A stretch of 49,079 nt of DNA from a virus: positions 1 to 49,079 of the IMG/VR virus record IMGVR_UViG_3300045284_000227; one strand, written 5' to 3'. Under the pieces are notes generated by a model that saw only the letters and a list, made by a program, of their open reading frames with translations, was not told where the DNA came from and made no database searches. This document shows, piece by piece, positions 40,805 through 48,229 of the stretch (positions are counted from its first letter, which is position 1; each line of letters opens with the position of its first letter). The position numbers were made by a program, and so were the translations under genes.

Positions 40805-41131
40805 CTACGACTTCTTCGCCCCGCACTCGGTGCAGTAGGCTCCCAGATAGTCCGGTCCAGGTGTCCCGCCGCATTCTGGACACACGCCGAGCTTGGGTTC
40901 CTGTACCGGTGTGGCTGGCTGGAGCAAGGCTTCCAATTCGTCGGCGCAATCGCGGTAAGCCACGATACCCTCCTCGCCAGTGATGTTGTTGTTGGCGAGG
41001 TTAAAGGCCAGATGGTCCGCATTCGATTCGGCATATCCACGCCACTGCGCAATCAGGGCCAGCAACTGGCTCTGCAAACTCACAATCGCCATCCCGCCCA
41101 CCACCAGCACATGATTCAGATGCACGCGCAT
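40805..41131 (-). CDS. Zinc-ribbon protein, last gene of the early operon
   Basis: 108 residues. The N-terminal 75 are helical (SLQSQLLALIAQWRGYAESN), and the C-terminus has CPECGG and CTECGAKK knuckles. GGAGG stands 5 bases before ATG 41131, fixing the start. It is adjacent to the late promoter; a role in transcription control is possible but unproven. Confidence 0.65.
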   Translation of the reverse strand: MRVHLNHVLVVGGMAIVSLQSQLLALIAQWRGYAESNADHLAFNLANNNITGEEGIVAYRDCADELEALLQPATPVQEPKLGVCPECGGTPGPDYLGAYCTECGAKKS

Positions 41132-41154
41132 TCAGTCCTCCAATGATGCTTGCA

Positions 41155-41337
41155 TCACAGCCAGCCAAAACTCCGAAAGGCGCACACCAGCAATAAAAAG
41201 GCGGTGCCGCACAACAGACGACCAACCAACCAATAACGGTGGTGATTCCACCAAAAAACGCCGACGAGTTGGCTCAGAAAAGCCGCGAGCGTGAGCAAGA
41301 CAGAGCGATACAAAGAGAAATGCTGCAATTCAATCAT
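41155..41337 (-). CDS. Small two-pass membrane protein
   Basis: 60 residues with two hydrophobic segments (SVLLTLAAFLSQLVGVFWW; WLVGRLLCGTAFLLLVCAF). The ATG overlaps the coiled-coil gene stop (ATGA). Possibly a superinfection or host-membrane factor. Confidence 0.6.
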   Translation of the reverse strand: MIELQHFSLYRSVLLTLAAFLSQLVGVFWWNHHRYWLVGRLLCGTAFLLLVCAFRSFGWL

Positions 41338-42299
41338 GGCTTGGGCTCCGCAGCGGGAGCGGAGGGGAGTGGCCATACCACTTCAGCCCCGCATTGGAGG
41401 CATGTTCTTGATGCGGCTCGGCCTTCGGCGCTCCCCTGCGCCACGGCAGCTCTTAATTGGGCCTCGGCTTTACCGGCTCGCTGCTCCGACTCTCGCAAGA
41501 GCTTGGCGAGTCCGTCAGCCATTTTTGCTTTCGCTTCCAACGCCGTGATGCGCTCCCACCGCGCCACTGTCTCGCCTTCCAACTTCATCAGCTTGGCTTC
41601 CTGCCGTGAACAGCGTTCGATGAGTTCCTTGATGCGGGCCTCTGTCTCGGCGCTCCCGGTGGCCGGTTCTTTGGCCGGTTCAATCATTTCACCATCTCCA
41701 TGAATTGGGCAGGACACATCACGTTTTACTGCGCCAAACGGTGGATGTTTGTGTCTGCGAATCGTTTCACAGCAGCATTGATTTGGCCGGTTCGCTCGGC
41801 CTTCGGCGCTCCCGCGCTCCACGGTGGCCAATTCGCCACACACGTCCTGATACGATTCAGCCAGTTTTTCTATTCGCGCTGTGTCTAAGTCCCGTTCCGC
41901 TTCCAACGCCGTGATGCGCGATTGGGCCTCCACGAGCACGATGCGAGCAACCGTCCGCAGGTTAAACTCAACCGTCTCCTGCGTAGTCCACAGACGGTCA
42001 TCTGCCGCCCATTGCTTGACAGCCCTCTCTTGTGCCTCGTTCAGTACGATAGGCCCAAACCTATCACTAGGCTGTTCGCTGATAGGTTGCGGCCTATTAA
42101 GCTGGGCCTCTGCCTTGATGCGGGCCTCTGTCTCGGTTCTCCCGGTGGCCTGCGCAGCCCGTAAAGCGTCAGCTATTTCTTCCGCGAACACCTGACAGCG
42201 GCGACAGAGTTCCGGTGGATCGTACGAGCAATCGCCATCGTAGATACAGGCATTTCCAAGCGCGAGTTTTGCGGCGATCTGGTCCAGGGACTCAGGCAT
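41334..42299 (-). CDS. Coiled-coil protein with internal repeats and Cys clusters
   Basis: 321 residues. The N-terminus has a Cys cluster (CIYDGDCSYDPPELCRRC), then two coiled-coil stretches with repeated segments (TETEARIK / AETEARIK; GSAEGRANR / GSAEGRAAS), a His/Cys patch (CCCETIRRHKHPP) and a last CLQC knuckle. DNA is duplicated too: the patch near 41639-41668 recurs near 42120-42150. The protein may be a scaffold for other early proteins; function unknown. Confidence 0.6.
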   Translation of the reverse strand: MPESLDQIAAKLALGNACIYDGDCSYDPPELCRRCQVFAEEIADALRAAQATGRTETEARIKAEAQLNRPQPISEQPSDRFGPIVLNEAQERAVKQWAADDRLWTTQETVEFNLRTVARIVLVEAQSRITALEAERDLDTARIEKLAESYQDVCGELATVERGSAEGRANRPNQCCCETIRRHKHPPFGAVKRDVSCPIHGDGEMIEPAKEPATGSAETEARIKELIERCSRQEAKLMKLEGETVARWERITALEAKAKMADGLAKLLRESEQRAGKAEAQLRAAVAQGSAEGRAASRTCLQCGAEVVWPLPSAPAAEPKP

Positions 42300-42337
42300 T
42301 ACCCAAAATTCCTTTCTCGCGCTTCAGTGTCCGAAAG

Positions 42338-42676
42338 TCATGCCACGTCCCCAGCTACCGCGTCCTCGGTCACGGGTTCATCGACCGCCCATTTTTCACA
42401 GAGCCGCGCATGACCGGCCAACGCTTCCGCTTCGGTGCTGTATCGGTCGCAATCAAGATCGCCCATGTCGCCTTGGTTGGGAAACACCATCGTTTCAAAA
42501 ATCAGCGGCGGCCCCGATCTAAACGAGTGATCTAGTCCGAGCCACACGGTACTGACCCATCGGCCATTCGGCAGTGTGGTTTCAGCCACGCGCTTATCAC
42601 TGGCGCGCGTCTCGTAACTCGCGGCCCATTCCTGGAGCGTCATAGGATTACCTTGGCGATCATAATATTCGCTCAC
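42338..42676 (-). CDS. Conserved phage hypothetical protein (early)
   Basis: 112 residues starting at GTG 42676 (SEYYDRQGNPMTLQEW), with GGAGG upstream. The core LPNGRWVSTVWLGLDHSF and GPPLIFETMVF is a pattern I recognise from many phage hypothetical proteins without a known function. The GTG overlaps the stop of the Cys-rich gene (GTGA). Confidence 0.65.
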   Translation of the reverse strand: MSEYYDRQGNPMTLQEWAASYETRASDKRVAETTLPNGRWVSTVWLGLDHSFRSGPPLIFETMVFPNQGDMGDLDCDRYSTEAEALAGHARLCEKWAVDEPVTEDAVAGDVA

Positions 42677-42879
42677 GCTGCCCCCTCCCGCATCCGCCGC
42701 AACCGCTGACACGCCCCGCAGGCACAGCCCTGGAACGCCCACACCCACACACAGCTTTTCTCCGCCACACACACCGGCACAATCCGTGACCCGTGGCACT
42801 GGCAGCAGCTCGCGTCAGGGACGGCACAGTGCGGGCACGTCACCAGACGCTGGCTGTGGACCGATATGGTGGCACTCAT
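42673..42879 (-). CDS. Cys-rich microprotein
   Basis: 68 residues with ten cysteines in CxxC-like pairs (CPHCAVPDASCCQCHG, CACGACQ), likely two zinc sites of DnaJ-type layout. Coupled to both neighbours by 4-base overlaps. Confidence 0.6.
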   Translation of the reverse strand: MSATISVHSQRLVTCPHCAVPDASCCQCHGSRIVPVCVAEKSCVWVWAFQGCACGACQRLRRMREGAA

Positions 42880-43169
42880 GCGGCCCCCCGCAGTTGTGTA
42901 GACAATCGGTGCGCCCGATGCCCCGCCTGATACCCCCGATGATAAATCTGCGCGAACACAATCATCAGGTCATCACGACTGACACGCCCCTCCAGCCGGC
43001 GCAAGTCCTGCAGAAACATCTTCAGCCGGGTGGTCTGGGTCCGCTTGGCTCGGCCCTTCCTGGCGGCGGCCACCTTCAGCGCACGCGGCATGCACGCAAT
43101 GCGGCAGTATTGGCTCTTGTGCCGGTCGGCCTCATACGCCTGACCACAGCCCCCACAGACCTTCTGCAT
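42876..43169 (-). CDS. Zinc-finger protein with basic helical tail
   Basis: 97 residues. Cys at 5, 8, 22 and 26 (CGGCGQAYEADRHKSQYC) form a probable zinc finger, followed by a basic stretch (KVAAARKGRAKRTQTTR) and a helix. Likely nucleic-acid binding. The start at 43169 overlaps the previous stop (TAATG); the longer open frame above it is an overlap with the loader-like gene. Confidence 0.65.
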   Translation of the reverse strand: MQKVCGGCGQAYEADRHKSQYCRIACMPRALKVAAARKGRAKRTQTTRLKMFLQDLRRLEGRVSRDDLMIVFAQIYHRGYQAGHRAHRLSTQLRGAA

Positions 43170-43729
43170 TAGGCTACCTCCACAGGGGCCGCCTTCATCC
43201 GCCTCGGCAGCTTGCCAGCGAACTGGTCCCGCAGCGCGAAGTAGGCATCCCGTGCCGCGTACCATCGCGCCAGTTCCTGCCCGTGTGCCCAGTGCCCTTT
43301 CACGACCACCTTGCCATCGAGTTGCATGCGCACATCCTGCTCGTCGCGGTCGGAGTCCGGCACATAGCGCAGCATCCGATGGCTCACGTCTGCGGACTTG
43401 CACTCGTGACAGCCGCAGGGCTCGTCCTCGTAGTGCAGGCTGATGGCGCGGCGATACTCGGTAACATCGGGTTCGACCATCACCGGCAACGCCAAGGCGT
43501 TCTGCTGAGACGGCATGCACGCCATCCACTGCGCCGGCTTCGGGAAGTGCTCGCCCTTCGCAATCCAGGCATCCGCCCCGGCTTCCACCGCACGCAACGG
43601 AAACCGTAGCATGGCGCGGAAGTACGACTCCATGACCTGATTGAGGTCGCCCTGGTCGCCGCGCAAGCCGAAGATTTTTCGCAGCTTGAGGAACACCGCC
43701 GAGAACGCAAGTTGATCAGCGTCTCGCAT
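43169..43729 (-). CDS. Putative helicase-loader-like replication protein
   Basis: 186 residues directly after the initiator gene. The N-terminal part (LAFSAVFLKLRKIFGLRG, VMESYFRAMLRFPLRAVEAG, WIAKGEHFPKPAQW) resembles the helical domain of phage G39P-type loaders, which recruit the host helicase to the initiator. A Cys/His patch follows (CGCHECKSADVSH). Identification rests on that pattern and gene order; uncertain. Confidence 0.5.
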   Translation of the reverse strand: MRDADQLAFSAVFLKLRKIFGLRGDQGDLNQVMESYFRAMLRFPLRAVEAGADAWIAKGEHFPKPAQWMACMPSQQNALALPVMVEPDVTEYRRAISLHYEDEPCGCHECKSADVSHRMLRYVPDSDRDEQDVRMQLDGKVVVKGHWAHGQELARWYAARDAYFALRDQFAGKLPRRMKAAPVEVA

Positions 43730-44627
43730 CGAATGCCCCCCTCGCAGCCGCTTCGCGAAGTCCAGCCGCTAAGCTCTCTGCCGTGATGCCGTCGTCCTTG
43801 CTCGGGGGCTTTGGAGCCGCGAGTACAATGCCGCGCCGCTTCGCTTCTGCCATCGTCTCGGCATAAATCCACGCCGACATCTCGCGTTTGTCGATCGCAA
43901 GCTTTTCCACGTCGAGCCGATTCGCGAGCGCCAGAAACCACTCGTCCCACAGGAACTCGTCAAAATGCGGGCCGAGAGACAGACGCAAGTCATCAAACTG
44001 CCAATCGAACACGACGAATCGACCATTCCGATACACGGGGTGATTGCTTCGCGCTTCCGCAGGCGGACTCTTCTGAGACGAGACAAGAGGAGAAGAGACA
44101 GAGACAAGAGGAGAAGAGAAGAGAAGAGGGCTAGGTTTTGCTAGGTGTGTGCTAGGAATTTCTGTAGCACTGCTAGGATTTACGCTAGCACTGCTAGACT
44201 TTAACTCGCTTGTTTTCTGCGCTTTCGCGCGGCCCCCATTTCTCCCGGCAATTTCCTTGCTCTTTTTGTATTCGCGCCGCTCTTTTAGCACGCGAGCCAT
44301 GCGCAGGTTTATGATCTGTCTGGAGGCGTCATGGTCGTTCGGATCGTACACGCCAGTGCCGCCATCGCGGTCACGGTGGCGACGATCCACGAACTTGCGG
44401 CGAAGCGCCGGCCACTCCTTCAGCCACTCATCAGGCGTGCCGCCGAGAAGGTCCGCGCAGGCACGAGGGCAGTCTGGAAGCGCCCCCTTGTCAGCCTGCT
44501 CCAACAGCATTTCGAGGTACATGCCGCGCTGTTGCCAGGACATACGCTGGACGGTGCGAGAACTTCGCCATTCATGGAGATAGAATTGGAATGCGGGTGC
44601 GGTAGAATGAGACGCGGAGCTAGGCAT
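43716..44627 (-). CDS. DUF1376-like replication initiator
   Basis: 303 residues. The N-terminal domain (FQFYLHEWRSSRTVQRMSWQ to MYLEMLLEQADKGALPDCPR) is the DUF1376 pattern of phage replication initiators. A basic segment (VLKERREYKKSKEIAGRNGG) precedes a low-complexity Ser/Pro linker (142-188), and a C-terminal domain of about 110 residues follows. The linker is encoded by the repeat cluster 44080-44198, the probable origin, as lambda O carries ori in its own gene. ATG 44627 lies after an AGAGGTGA ribosome site. It starts downstream of its own TATAAT promoter. Confidence 0.7.
   Translation of the reverse strand: MPSSASHSTAPAFQFYLHEWRSSRTVQRMSWQQRGMYLEMLLEQADKGALPDCPRACADLLGGTPDEWLKEWPALRRKFVDRRHRDRDGGTGVYDPNDHDASRQIINLRMARVLKERREYKKSKEIAGRNGGRAKAQKTSELKSSSASVNPSSATEIPSTHLAKPSPLLFSSPLVSVSSPLVSSQKSPPAEARSNHPVYRNGRFVVFDWQFDDLRLSLGPHFDEFLWDEWFLALANRLDVEKLAIDKREMSAWIYAETMAEAKRRGIVLAAPKPPSKDDGITAESLAAGLREAAARGAFDARR
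44080..44198. other. Probable replication origin: GCTAG iterons and purine tract
   Basis: Six GCTAG motifs lie within 69 bases (starts at 44130, 44140, 44151, 44172, 44184, 44193), spaced about one or two helical turns. They are flanked by a 55-base purine-only-like tract made of GAGACAAGAGGAGAAGAGA twice (44080-44098, 44101-44119) plus an AGAAG run. The cluster sits in the linker-coding part of the initiator gene, the arrangement of lambda ori. Origin function is inferred. Confidence 0.6.
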
Positions 44628-44654
44628 TGAGGTCACCTCTCTAATGCTGAATCG

Positions 44655-44697
44655 CGCAACGGGCGTTAGAAGCGTTCCGTTGCGTGGCTCCATTATA
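44655..44697 (-). promoter_or_regulatory. Promoter and dyad before the replication initiator
   Basis: A perfect TATAAT (44697-44692, minus strand) with a weak -35 (CGAAAC) lies before the initiator gene. Between it and the ATG is a perfect inverted repeat CGCAACGG-N14-CCGTTGCG (44655-44684), which could bind a regulator or form an RNA hairpin. It would add transcription of the replication genes and through the origin. Confidence 0.55.
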
Positions 44698-44723
44698 CCT
44701 CAGGTTTCGCAATAGTTTCGCCC

Positions 44724-45047
44724 CTAGACTTCCTGAATCTCAATCCCATAAATCGCTTCAACGATCTTCTTCTTGAGCCGATAGACTGGCGTCCGAAACC
44801 CCTTCGAGTCATCCACCACCAGCTCTCCGTTGTGCGTCAGCACATACCGGAAATCGGCGCGGTACTTCCCGACGACCACCCCAGATACAACCAGGGCGAA
44901 CTCAGGCTGCAACTCGAGCAGGTCAATCTCGCCAGCCTTCTGACGCAGTTTCAACTCGCAGTAATGCGCGGCCTCACGCTTGCTGTCGAACAGCACGCCA
45001 TCCACTTCGGTCTTGATAGCCCGGTACTTGCTGGCCGCTCGCCTCAT
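44724..45047 (-). CDS. DUF1064-like phage endonuclease
   Basis: 107 residues. The start SKYRAIKTEVDGVLFDSKRE and the middle (YRADFRYVLTHNGELVVDDSKGF) match the DUF1064 family of small phage proteins with a PD-(D/E)XK-like nuclease core (the Asp and the D-x-K). It may resolve or cut recombination/replication intermediates. The start overlaps the previous stop (ATGA). Confidence 0.7.
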   Translation of the reverse strand: MRRAASKYRAIKTEVDGVLFDSKREAAHYCELKLRQKAGEIDLLELQPEFALVVSGVVVGKYRADFRYVLTHNGELVVDDSKGFRTPVYRLKKKIVEAIYGIEIQEV

Positions 45048-45229
45048 GCCAGATCCTTCCGCACCGACTCCACGCCACGCGCCCCGCAGGAGAGGCAGCG
45101 ATACTCGGTGTTGATACAGCCGCCAAGATCCTCGGGCAATTCATCCTCAGCCACCGCCCCACAGTGCTTCTCGAAGGCACAGGGTGAGGGTCTGGTCGGC
45201 CGCGACTCAAACAGCGCAGGCTGGCTCAT
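45044..45229 (-). CDS. Zinc-binding microprotein
   Basis: 61 residues starting MSQPALFESRPTR. C-terminal Cys (GGCINTEYRCLSCGARGVES) can hold one zinc. Both ends overlap neighbours by 4 bases. Function unknown. Confidence 0.6.
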   Translation of the reverse strand: MSQPALFESRPTRPSPCAFEKHCGAVAEDELPEDLGGCINTEYRCLSCGARGVESVRKDLA

Positions 45230-45606
45230 GTCCGCTCCCACGCCAGCGGGCCGTCTGCGCCCAGGTCGGTCAGGAAGCGCAGCGAGAGATAGCCTCGGTC
45301 ATAAAGCTCATGATGGCGCGAGCAGAGCATTGCGCTGTGCTGTGTGGTATGACGCTCCAGCGGCAGTTGACAGCGCGTCTTGAATCGCTGCTTGTCCTCC
45401 AAGTGTGCCCACTCCGACTCGCCCTCGCAGGCAGTGATGCACGCACGCCCATCATCTAGAGCCGCCACATGAACATCGTTGGCATACCGACATCTGCCAT
45501 CCCGATCCACACACGCCGCTCTGACCATCCGCACGATCTTGGCGGTCTCCCGCTTGGAGCGGGCCTTCACCCGCTTCTGGGGTTCGGGACGTGGTTGGGC
45601 CAGCAT
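45226..45606 (-). CDS. HNH endonuclease
   Basis: 126 residues. The HNH/treble-clef layout is seen as VRAACVDRDGRCRY, then GESEWAHLEDKQRF, then SAMLCSRHHELYDRG, with His-rich metal site near the end. The size fits a small early-region nuclease that could act in replication, recombination or packaging. It sits beside the DUF1064 nuclease and the SSB-like gene. Confidence 0.75.
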   Translation of the reverse strand: MLAQPRPEPQKRVKARSKRETAKIVRMVRAACVDRDGRCRYANDVHVAALDDGRACITACEGESEWAHLEDKQRFKTRCQLPLERHTTQHSAMLCSRHHELYDRGYLSLRFLTDLGADGPLAWERT

Positions 45607-45842
45607 CAGATGCGCTCCAGATCCTCATCTGAGTAGCCACGCAGGCTGGCTCGCTCCTCGTCATGCTCAGGATGGGATGGGCAGCAGTCACCGCACCACT
45701 GCTCCCATTCCGCCGGCTCGCTATGCGTCTGCCGAGATACCTGCACGTCATACAACGCCGTGGTGTAGCTCTGGCACTTGAAGCAGTAGCCGCCCTTGGT
45801 CATCGGCATCCCGTTCGCCTTGCGCGTCATGATGGGCTTCAT
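45606..45842 (-). CDS. Zinc-binding early protein
   Basis: 78 residues. CFKC and CGDCC knuckles (GGYCFKCQSYTTALYD; WEQWCGDCCPSHPEHD) form a probable zinc ribbon, followed by an acidic tail. Start ATG 45842 (alternative 45830). The stop overlaps the HNH start. Confidence 0.6.
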   Translation of the reverse strand: MKPIMTRKANGMPMTKGGYCFKCQSYTTALYDVQVSRQTHSEPAEWEQWCGDCCPSHPEHDEERASLRGYSDEDLERI

Positions 45843-45844
45843 GA

Positions 45845-46234
45845 TCAGAAGGGAATATCCAGATCGCTCAGCTCGTTCTCGACGCGCACGGGCTCTGGAA
45901 CTTTCACCGCTGGCGTGCTGCCATTCTTCGCGGCCCGGACGCGGATACATGCCACCGTATCGCCGGCATACTCTGTCTCGCTCTGGTAGAGCGTGATGGC
46001 TTTTCCCGACCAGTCATCCGTTTCCGCCGAGCCGCAGACCTGTTGGATCTTCTTGCCGTTGGTCACGTTCAGCACCAGACCCTTCTTCGCCTTGCGGAAG
46101 TACAGCACTGGCTTGTGACTACCCTTGCCGTCTACGTCCTCGACATCCACACGGTCAATCGTGAGCGTCAACCCTTCTTCTGGAATCTCCGACGCCTTCA
46201 CGTACTTGCTGGGGAATGCGGTTCCAATATTCAT
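45845..46234 (-). CDS. ssb: Single-stranded DNA-binding-like protein
   Basis: 129 residues, consistent with one OB fold (strands TIDRVDVEDVDGKG, KPVLYFRKAKKGLVL, GKAITLYQSE, ACIRVRAAK). The C-terminus ELSDLDIPF is the acidic hydrophobic tail typical of bacterial and phage SSBs, which recruits partner proteins. It is not a classical bacterial SSB; it resembles a family of early phage proteins. It would coat ssDNA during replication from the origin encoded downstream. The symbol is given by function, not homology proof. Confidence 0.6.
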   Translation of the reverse strand: MNIGTAFPSKYVKASEIPEEGLTLTIDRVDVEDVDGKGSHKPVLYFRKAKKGLVLNVTNGKKIQQVCGSAETDDWSGKAITLYQSETEYAGDTVACIRVRAAKNGSTPAVKVPEPVRVENELSDLDIPF

Positions 46235-46458
46235 GACTGCTCCTTCTCCGCGATACGAATCAGAAATTTAAAAAGCGACCGGAGTGCGGTGCCATTCACT
46301 TCAAACTTGCGCCACCGCTCCGTGCCCATCGCATCGCAGCCATCGCGCACTTCCAGGACGTACTCGTATTCCCCGCCATCAATCACCAGCCTGACCAACC
46401 GGAAGTCCGGCTCGCTGATGACGGCGGTGCGCTCGAGGATGGGGCTTACTTCTGCCAC
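46231..46458 (-). CDS. Hypothetical early protein
   Basis: 75 residues, alpha/beta (FRLVRLVIDGGEYEYVLEVR, then TALRSLFKFLIRIAEK). The stop overlaps the SSB-like start by 4 bases. No family recognised. Confidence 0.6.
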   Translation of the reverse strand: MAEVSPILERTAVISEPDFRLVRLVIDGGEYEYVLEVRDGCDAMGTERWRKFEVNGTALRSLFKFLIRIAEKEQS

Positions 46459-46679
46459 AACTGCCCCTGCGCCATCATCGCGGCCCCCACGGCACGCATG
46501 ACCGCCGCCCAGCCATCCGGCTCAGACTTGGCGAAGTCCCGGCACTCCCCCATGAACTCAGCCCACCGCCGATCGCGGTCCTCGTCATCTACCGTATGCG
46601 CGGACCCATATGGCTCTGGGTCGGTCGTCTTATACGCATCGTAGCTAGCCATCCACAGGTCAGATGCGGCGCGGGTCAT
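46446..46679 (-). CDS. Hypothetical early protein
   Basis: 77 residues, acidic and helical (DDEDRDRRWAEFMGECRDF). Overlaps both neighbours by 13-20 bases. No family recognised. Confidence 0.55.
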   Translation of the reverse strand: MTRAASDLWMASYDAYKTTDPEPYGSAHTVDDEDRDRRWAEFMGECRDFAKSEPDGWAAVMRAVGAAMMAQGQLWQK

Positions 46680-47142
46680 GCAGCACCTCCATGCGGGTTC
46701 CGAACAGTCGCTGCGCCGTGTCCGTGGTCTTCCCGCCGAGGCATTCGTGATACGCCGTCAGCCCCCGCTGCATGACGAGATACCAGTGGCGCTGCTCATC
46801 GCTGTTGCTGCACAGGTCCGGGGCTTCAAACTGTTCCTGGTGGGCTTCACAAGTAGCTGCAGCTTGGGCTGCGGCGTGGAGCGCCAGAGGCTGATAGTGA
46901 AATTGCCCCGCCCCGAAGGACGACCCCCTGAGCGCAATCAGCGCCCACTGCGCGAAGTGCTGCCGAATGTGCTCCGGTTCCTTCCAGAGCTGCGCGTAGC
47001 CGTCAAAGCTCGCCAGCAGCAAGGCCAGGCCCGTGGCGCGTTCTTCTTCCTGTGTCGCAGCGGCTCGCGCCTTGGTGTCGAGCGATTCCGGCTCTGGTGG
47101 ATCGAGCGGCATGGCCTTGCCGTCCTGTCGAATCAATGTCAT
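46660..47142 (-). CDS. Hypothetical helical early protein
   Basis: 160 residues with charged and Ala-rich helices (ARAAATQEEERATGLALLLA; ALHAAAQAAATCEAHQEQ). ATG 47142 is chosen because GGAG lies 6 bases upstream; ATG 47148 would abut that site and a longer frame runs into the hairpin region. Function unknown. Confidence 0.6.
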   Translation of the reverse strand: MTLIRQDGKAMPLDPPEPESLDTKARAAATQEEERATGLALLLASFDGYAQLWKEPEHIRQHFAQWALIALRGSSFGAGQFHYQPLALHAAAQAAATCEAHQEQFEAPDLCSNSDEQRHWYLVMQRGLTAYHECLGGKTTDTAQRLFGTRMEVLHDPRRI

Positions 47143-47166
47143 ACTCATCTCCGCGTTTCCTTTCTG

Positions 47167-47196
47167 GGCCACGTTCACAGCGTGGCCTTTTCTTTT
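47167..47196. terminator. Hairpin followed by a T-tract on the + strand
   Basis: GGCCACG-ttcacag-CGTGGCC is a perfect 7-bp stem followed by TTTTCTTTT on the + strand, the form of a Rho-independent terminator for rightward transcription. All nearby genes run leftward, so it would stop antisense transcripts, or the hairpin acts in the leftward mRNA just before the next ribosome site. Confidence 0.5.
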
Positions 47197-47297
47197 AGAA
47201 TCGGCGCTCCCCGTCGTGGGTGATTCATGTCCGCGACACACGGAACATCCGTGGGTAGCCGCCTTCCCGGTAGCGAACCGAGAGCGCCGAAAGTCAC
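47175..47297 (-). CDS. Possible small early protein
   Basis: An ORF of 40 residues from GTG 47297, which overlaps the previous stop (GTGA) as elsewhere in this operon. The composition (GSLPGRRLPTDVPCVADM) is not telling, and it ends in the hairpin. Uncertain. Confidence 0.3.
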   Translation of the reverse strand: MTFGALGSLPGRRLPTDVPCVADMNHPRRGAPILKEKATL

Positions 47298-47413
47298 AAC
47301 CAATCCTGTGGCCGATCCCGTGGCTGGTCCGATCCTTCAAAGAAGGCATAGACCAGGACACAGAACACGGTGTAGAACACCGCGAACGACAGACCAATCG
47401 CCAGCCAGCTCAT
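47294..47413 (-). CDS. Membrane microprotein
   Basis: 39 residues: one membrane segment (WLAIGLSFAVFYTVFCVLVY) and a charged tail (EGSDQPRDRPQDW). The ATG overlaps the DUF6197-like stop (ATGA), which supports translation. Confidence 0.55.
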   Translation of the reverse strand: MSWLAIGLSFAVFYTVFCVLVYAFFEGSDQPRDRPQDWL

Positions 47414-47736
47414 GGGTGCACCAGTTCGCGATGCGTCCATGCCACGGCAGGATATTCAAGCTGGTCGGCCACTCGCTCCATCGTGGCGGCAACTTCCTCT
47501 GCGGTTCGGCCATCGGCGTCATTCCACTCCGTGGTGGTGTACGGATGGAGCGTTTCTTCAAGAGCGACAATAGCCGCCGCCACTTCAGTCGTCATCGGCA
47601 CATGGAATGAACGACGGCCAGCTTCTCCAATCGCGCCAAGCGCGCACACGCGACCATGCGAATCCGCCAAGTAGCCCTGGCACCACCCGCTCCGCACGCG
47701 CCGAGCAGCCTTTCTTAGAATCTCTGGTGTAGTCAT
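47410..47736 (-). CDS. DUF6197-like protein
   Basis: 108 residues from ATG 47736. The pattern WCQGYLADSHGRVCALGAIG followed by YTTTEWNDADGRTAEEV is that of DUF6197-type small proteins found in phages and actinobacteria; the function of the family is unknown. Coupled to the spanin-like gene (ATGA). Confidence 0.65.
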   Translation of the reverse strand: MTTPEILRKAARRVRSGWCQGYLADSHGRVCALGAIGEAGRRSFHVPMTTEVAAAIVALEETLHPYTTTEWNDADGRTAEEVAATMERVADQLEYPAVAWTHRELVHP

Positions 47737-47915
47737 GACGCCTCCCGGTCCGCAATCAGCGCGAGTCGTCGGCGCTGCTCCTCGTTGATTTCCTCGGTGT
47801 ACTTCTTCCACGCGGTGAGCTTCTGGCTGTGGAGCGGGGTGTCCTGACTCCAGGCCAGCGTCCGGTAGAGGAGCACGCCCACGGTGAAGCCGAGCAGGGG
47901 CAGGAGGTATTTCAT
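47733..47915 (-). CDS. Membrane-anchored coiled-coil microprotein
   Basis: 60 residues: an N-terminal hydrophobic segment (MKYLLPLLGFTVGVLLY) and a charged helix (KLTAWKKYTEEINEEQRRRL). This layout is that of Rz-like spanins, but it lies in the early operon and is very short, so the role is open. Confidence 0.55.
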   Translation of the reverse strand: MKYLLPLLGFTVGVLLYRTLAWSQDTPLHSQKLTAWKKYTEEINEEQRRRLALIADREAS

Positions 47916-48229
47916 TGGCAACCTGCGCCTTTCGGAAGCTGTGTCTTGGGAACGGCAGCGATGGTATGAATCTGCCCTTCGCTACCACCCTTAAATGGGC
48001 TAACGCCATCAATGCGACTCGTCACCACGTAGAGACAGACACCGGCTGTATCGAACACCACGACCGCGCCAGTGGCGTACGTTCCATTGCTGTAGAGCGA
48101 ACCAATCTGCCACTGCCGCGTCTGCGGATAACTCGGATCTTTCTCCTGCGCGACCAACCGAGTCAGCGTCACTCCCACCATGAATGAGCCGCCGATAATG
48201 AACGCAAGCGAGAGCCACACGCCCCTCAT
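47912..48229 (-). CDS. Membrane-anchored early protein
   Basis: 105 residues: a hydrophobic N-terminal segment (WLSLAFIIGGSFMVGVTL) and a beta-rich remainder (GAVVVFDTAGVCLYVVTSR). The start at 48229 overlaps the previous stop (ATGA). Possibly a periplasmic domain held in the membrane. Confidence 0.55.
   Translation of the reverse strand: MRGVWLSLAFIIGGSFMVGVTLTRLVAQEKDPSYPQTRQWQIGSLYSNGTYATGAVVVFDTAGVCLYVVTSRIDGVSPFKGGSEGQIHTIAAVPKTQLPKGAGCQ

Noticed and set aside
40741-40983. An 80-codon rightward ORF starting MTDVFNWLDFDW
   Set aside because: It is antisense to the well-supported zinc-ribbon gene and has no ribosome site; it also covers the AT-rich promoter region.
42876-43529. 217-codon leftward reading of the zinc-finger gene
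   Set aside because: The first 120 codons are antiphase to the loader-like gene; the ATG at 43169 overlaps that gene's stop, as elsewhere in the operon.
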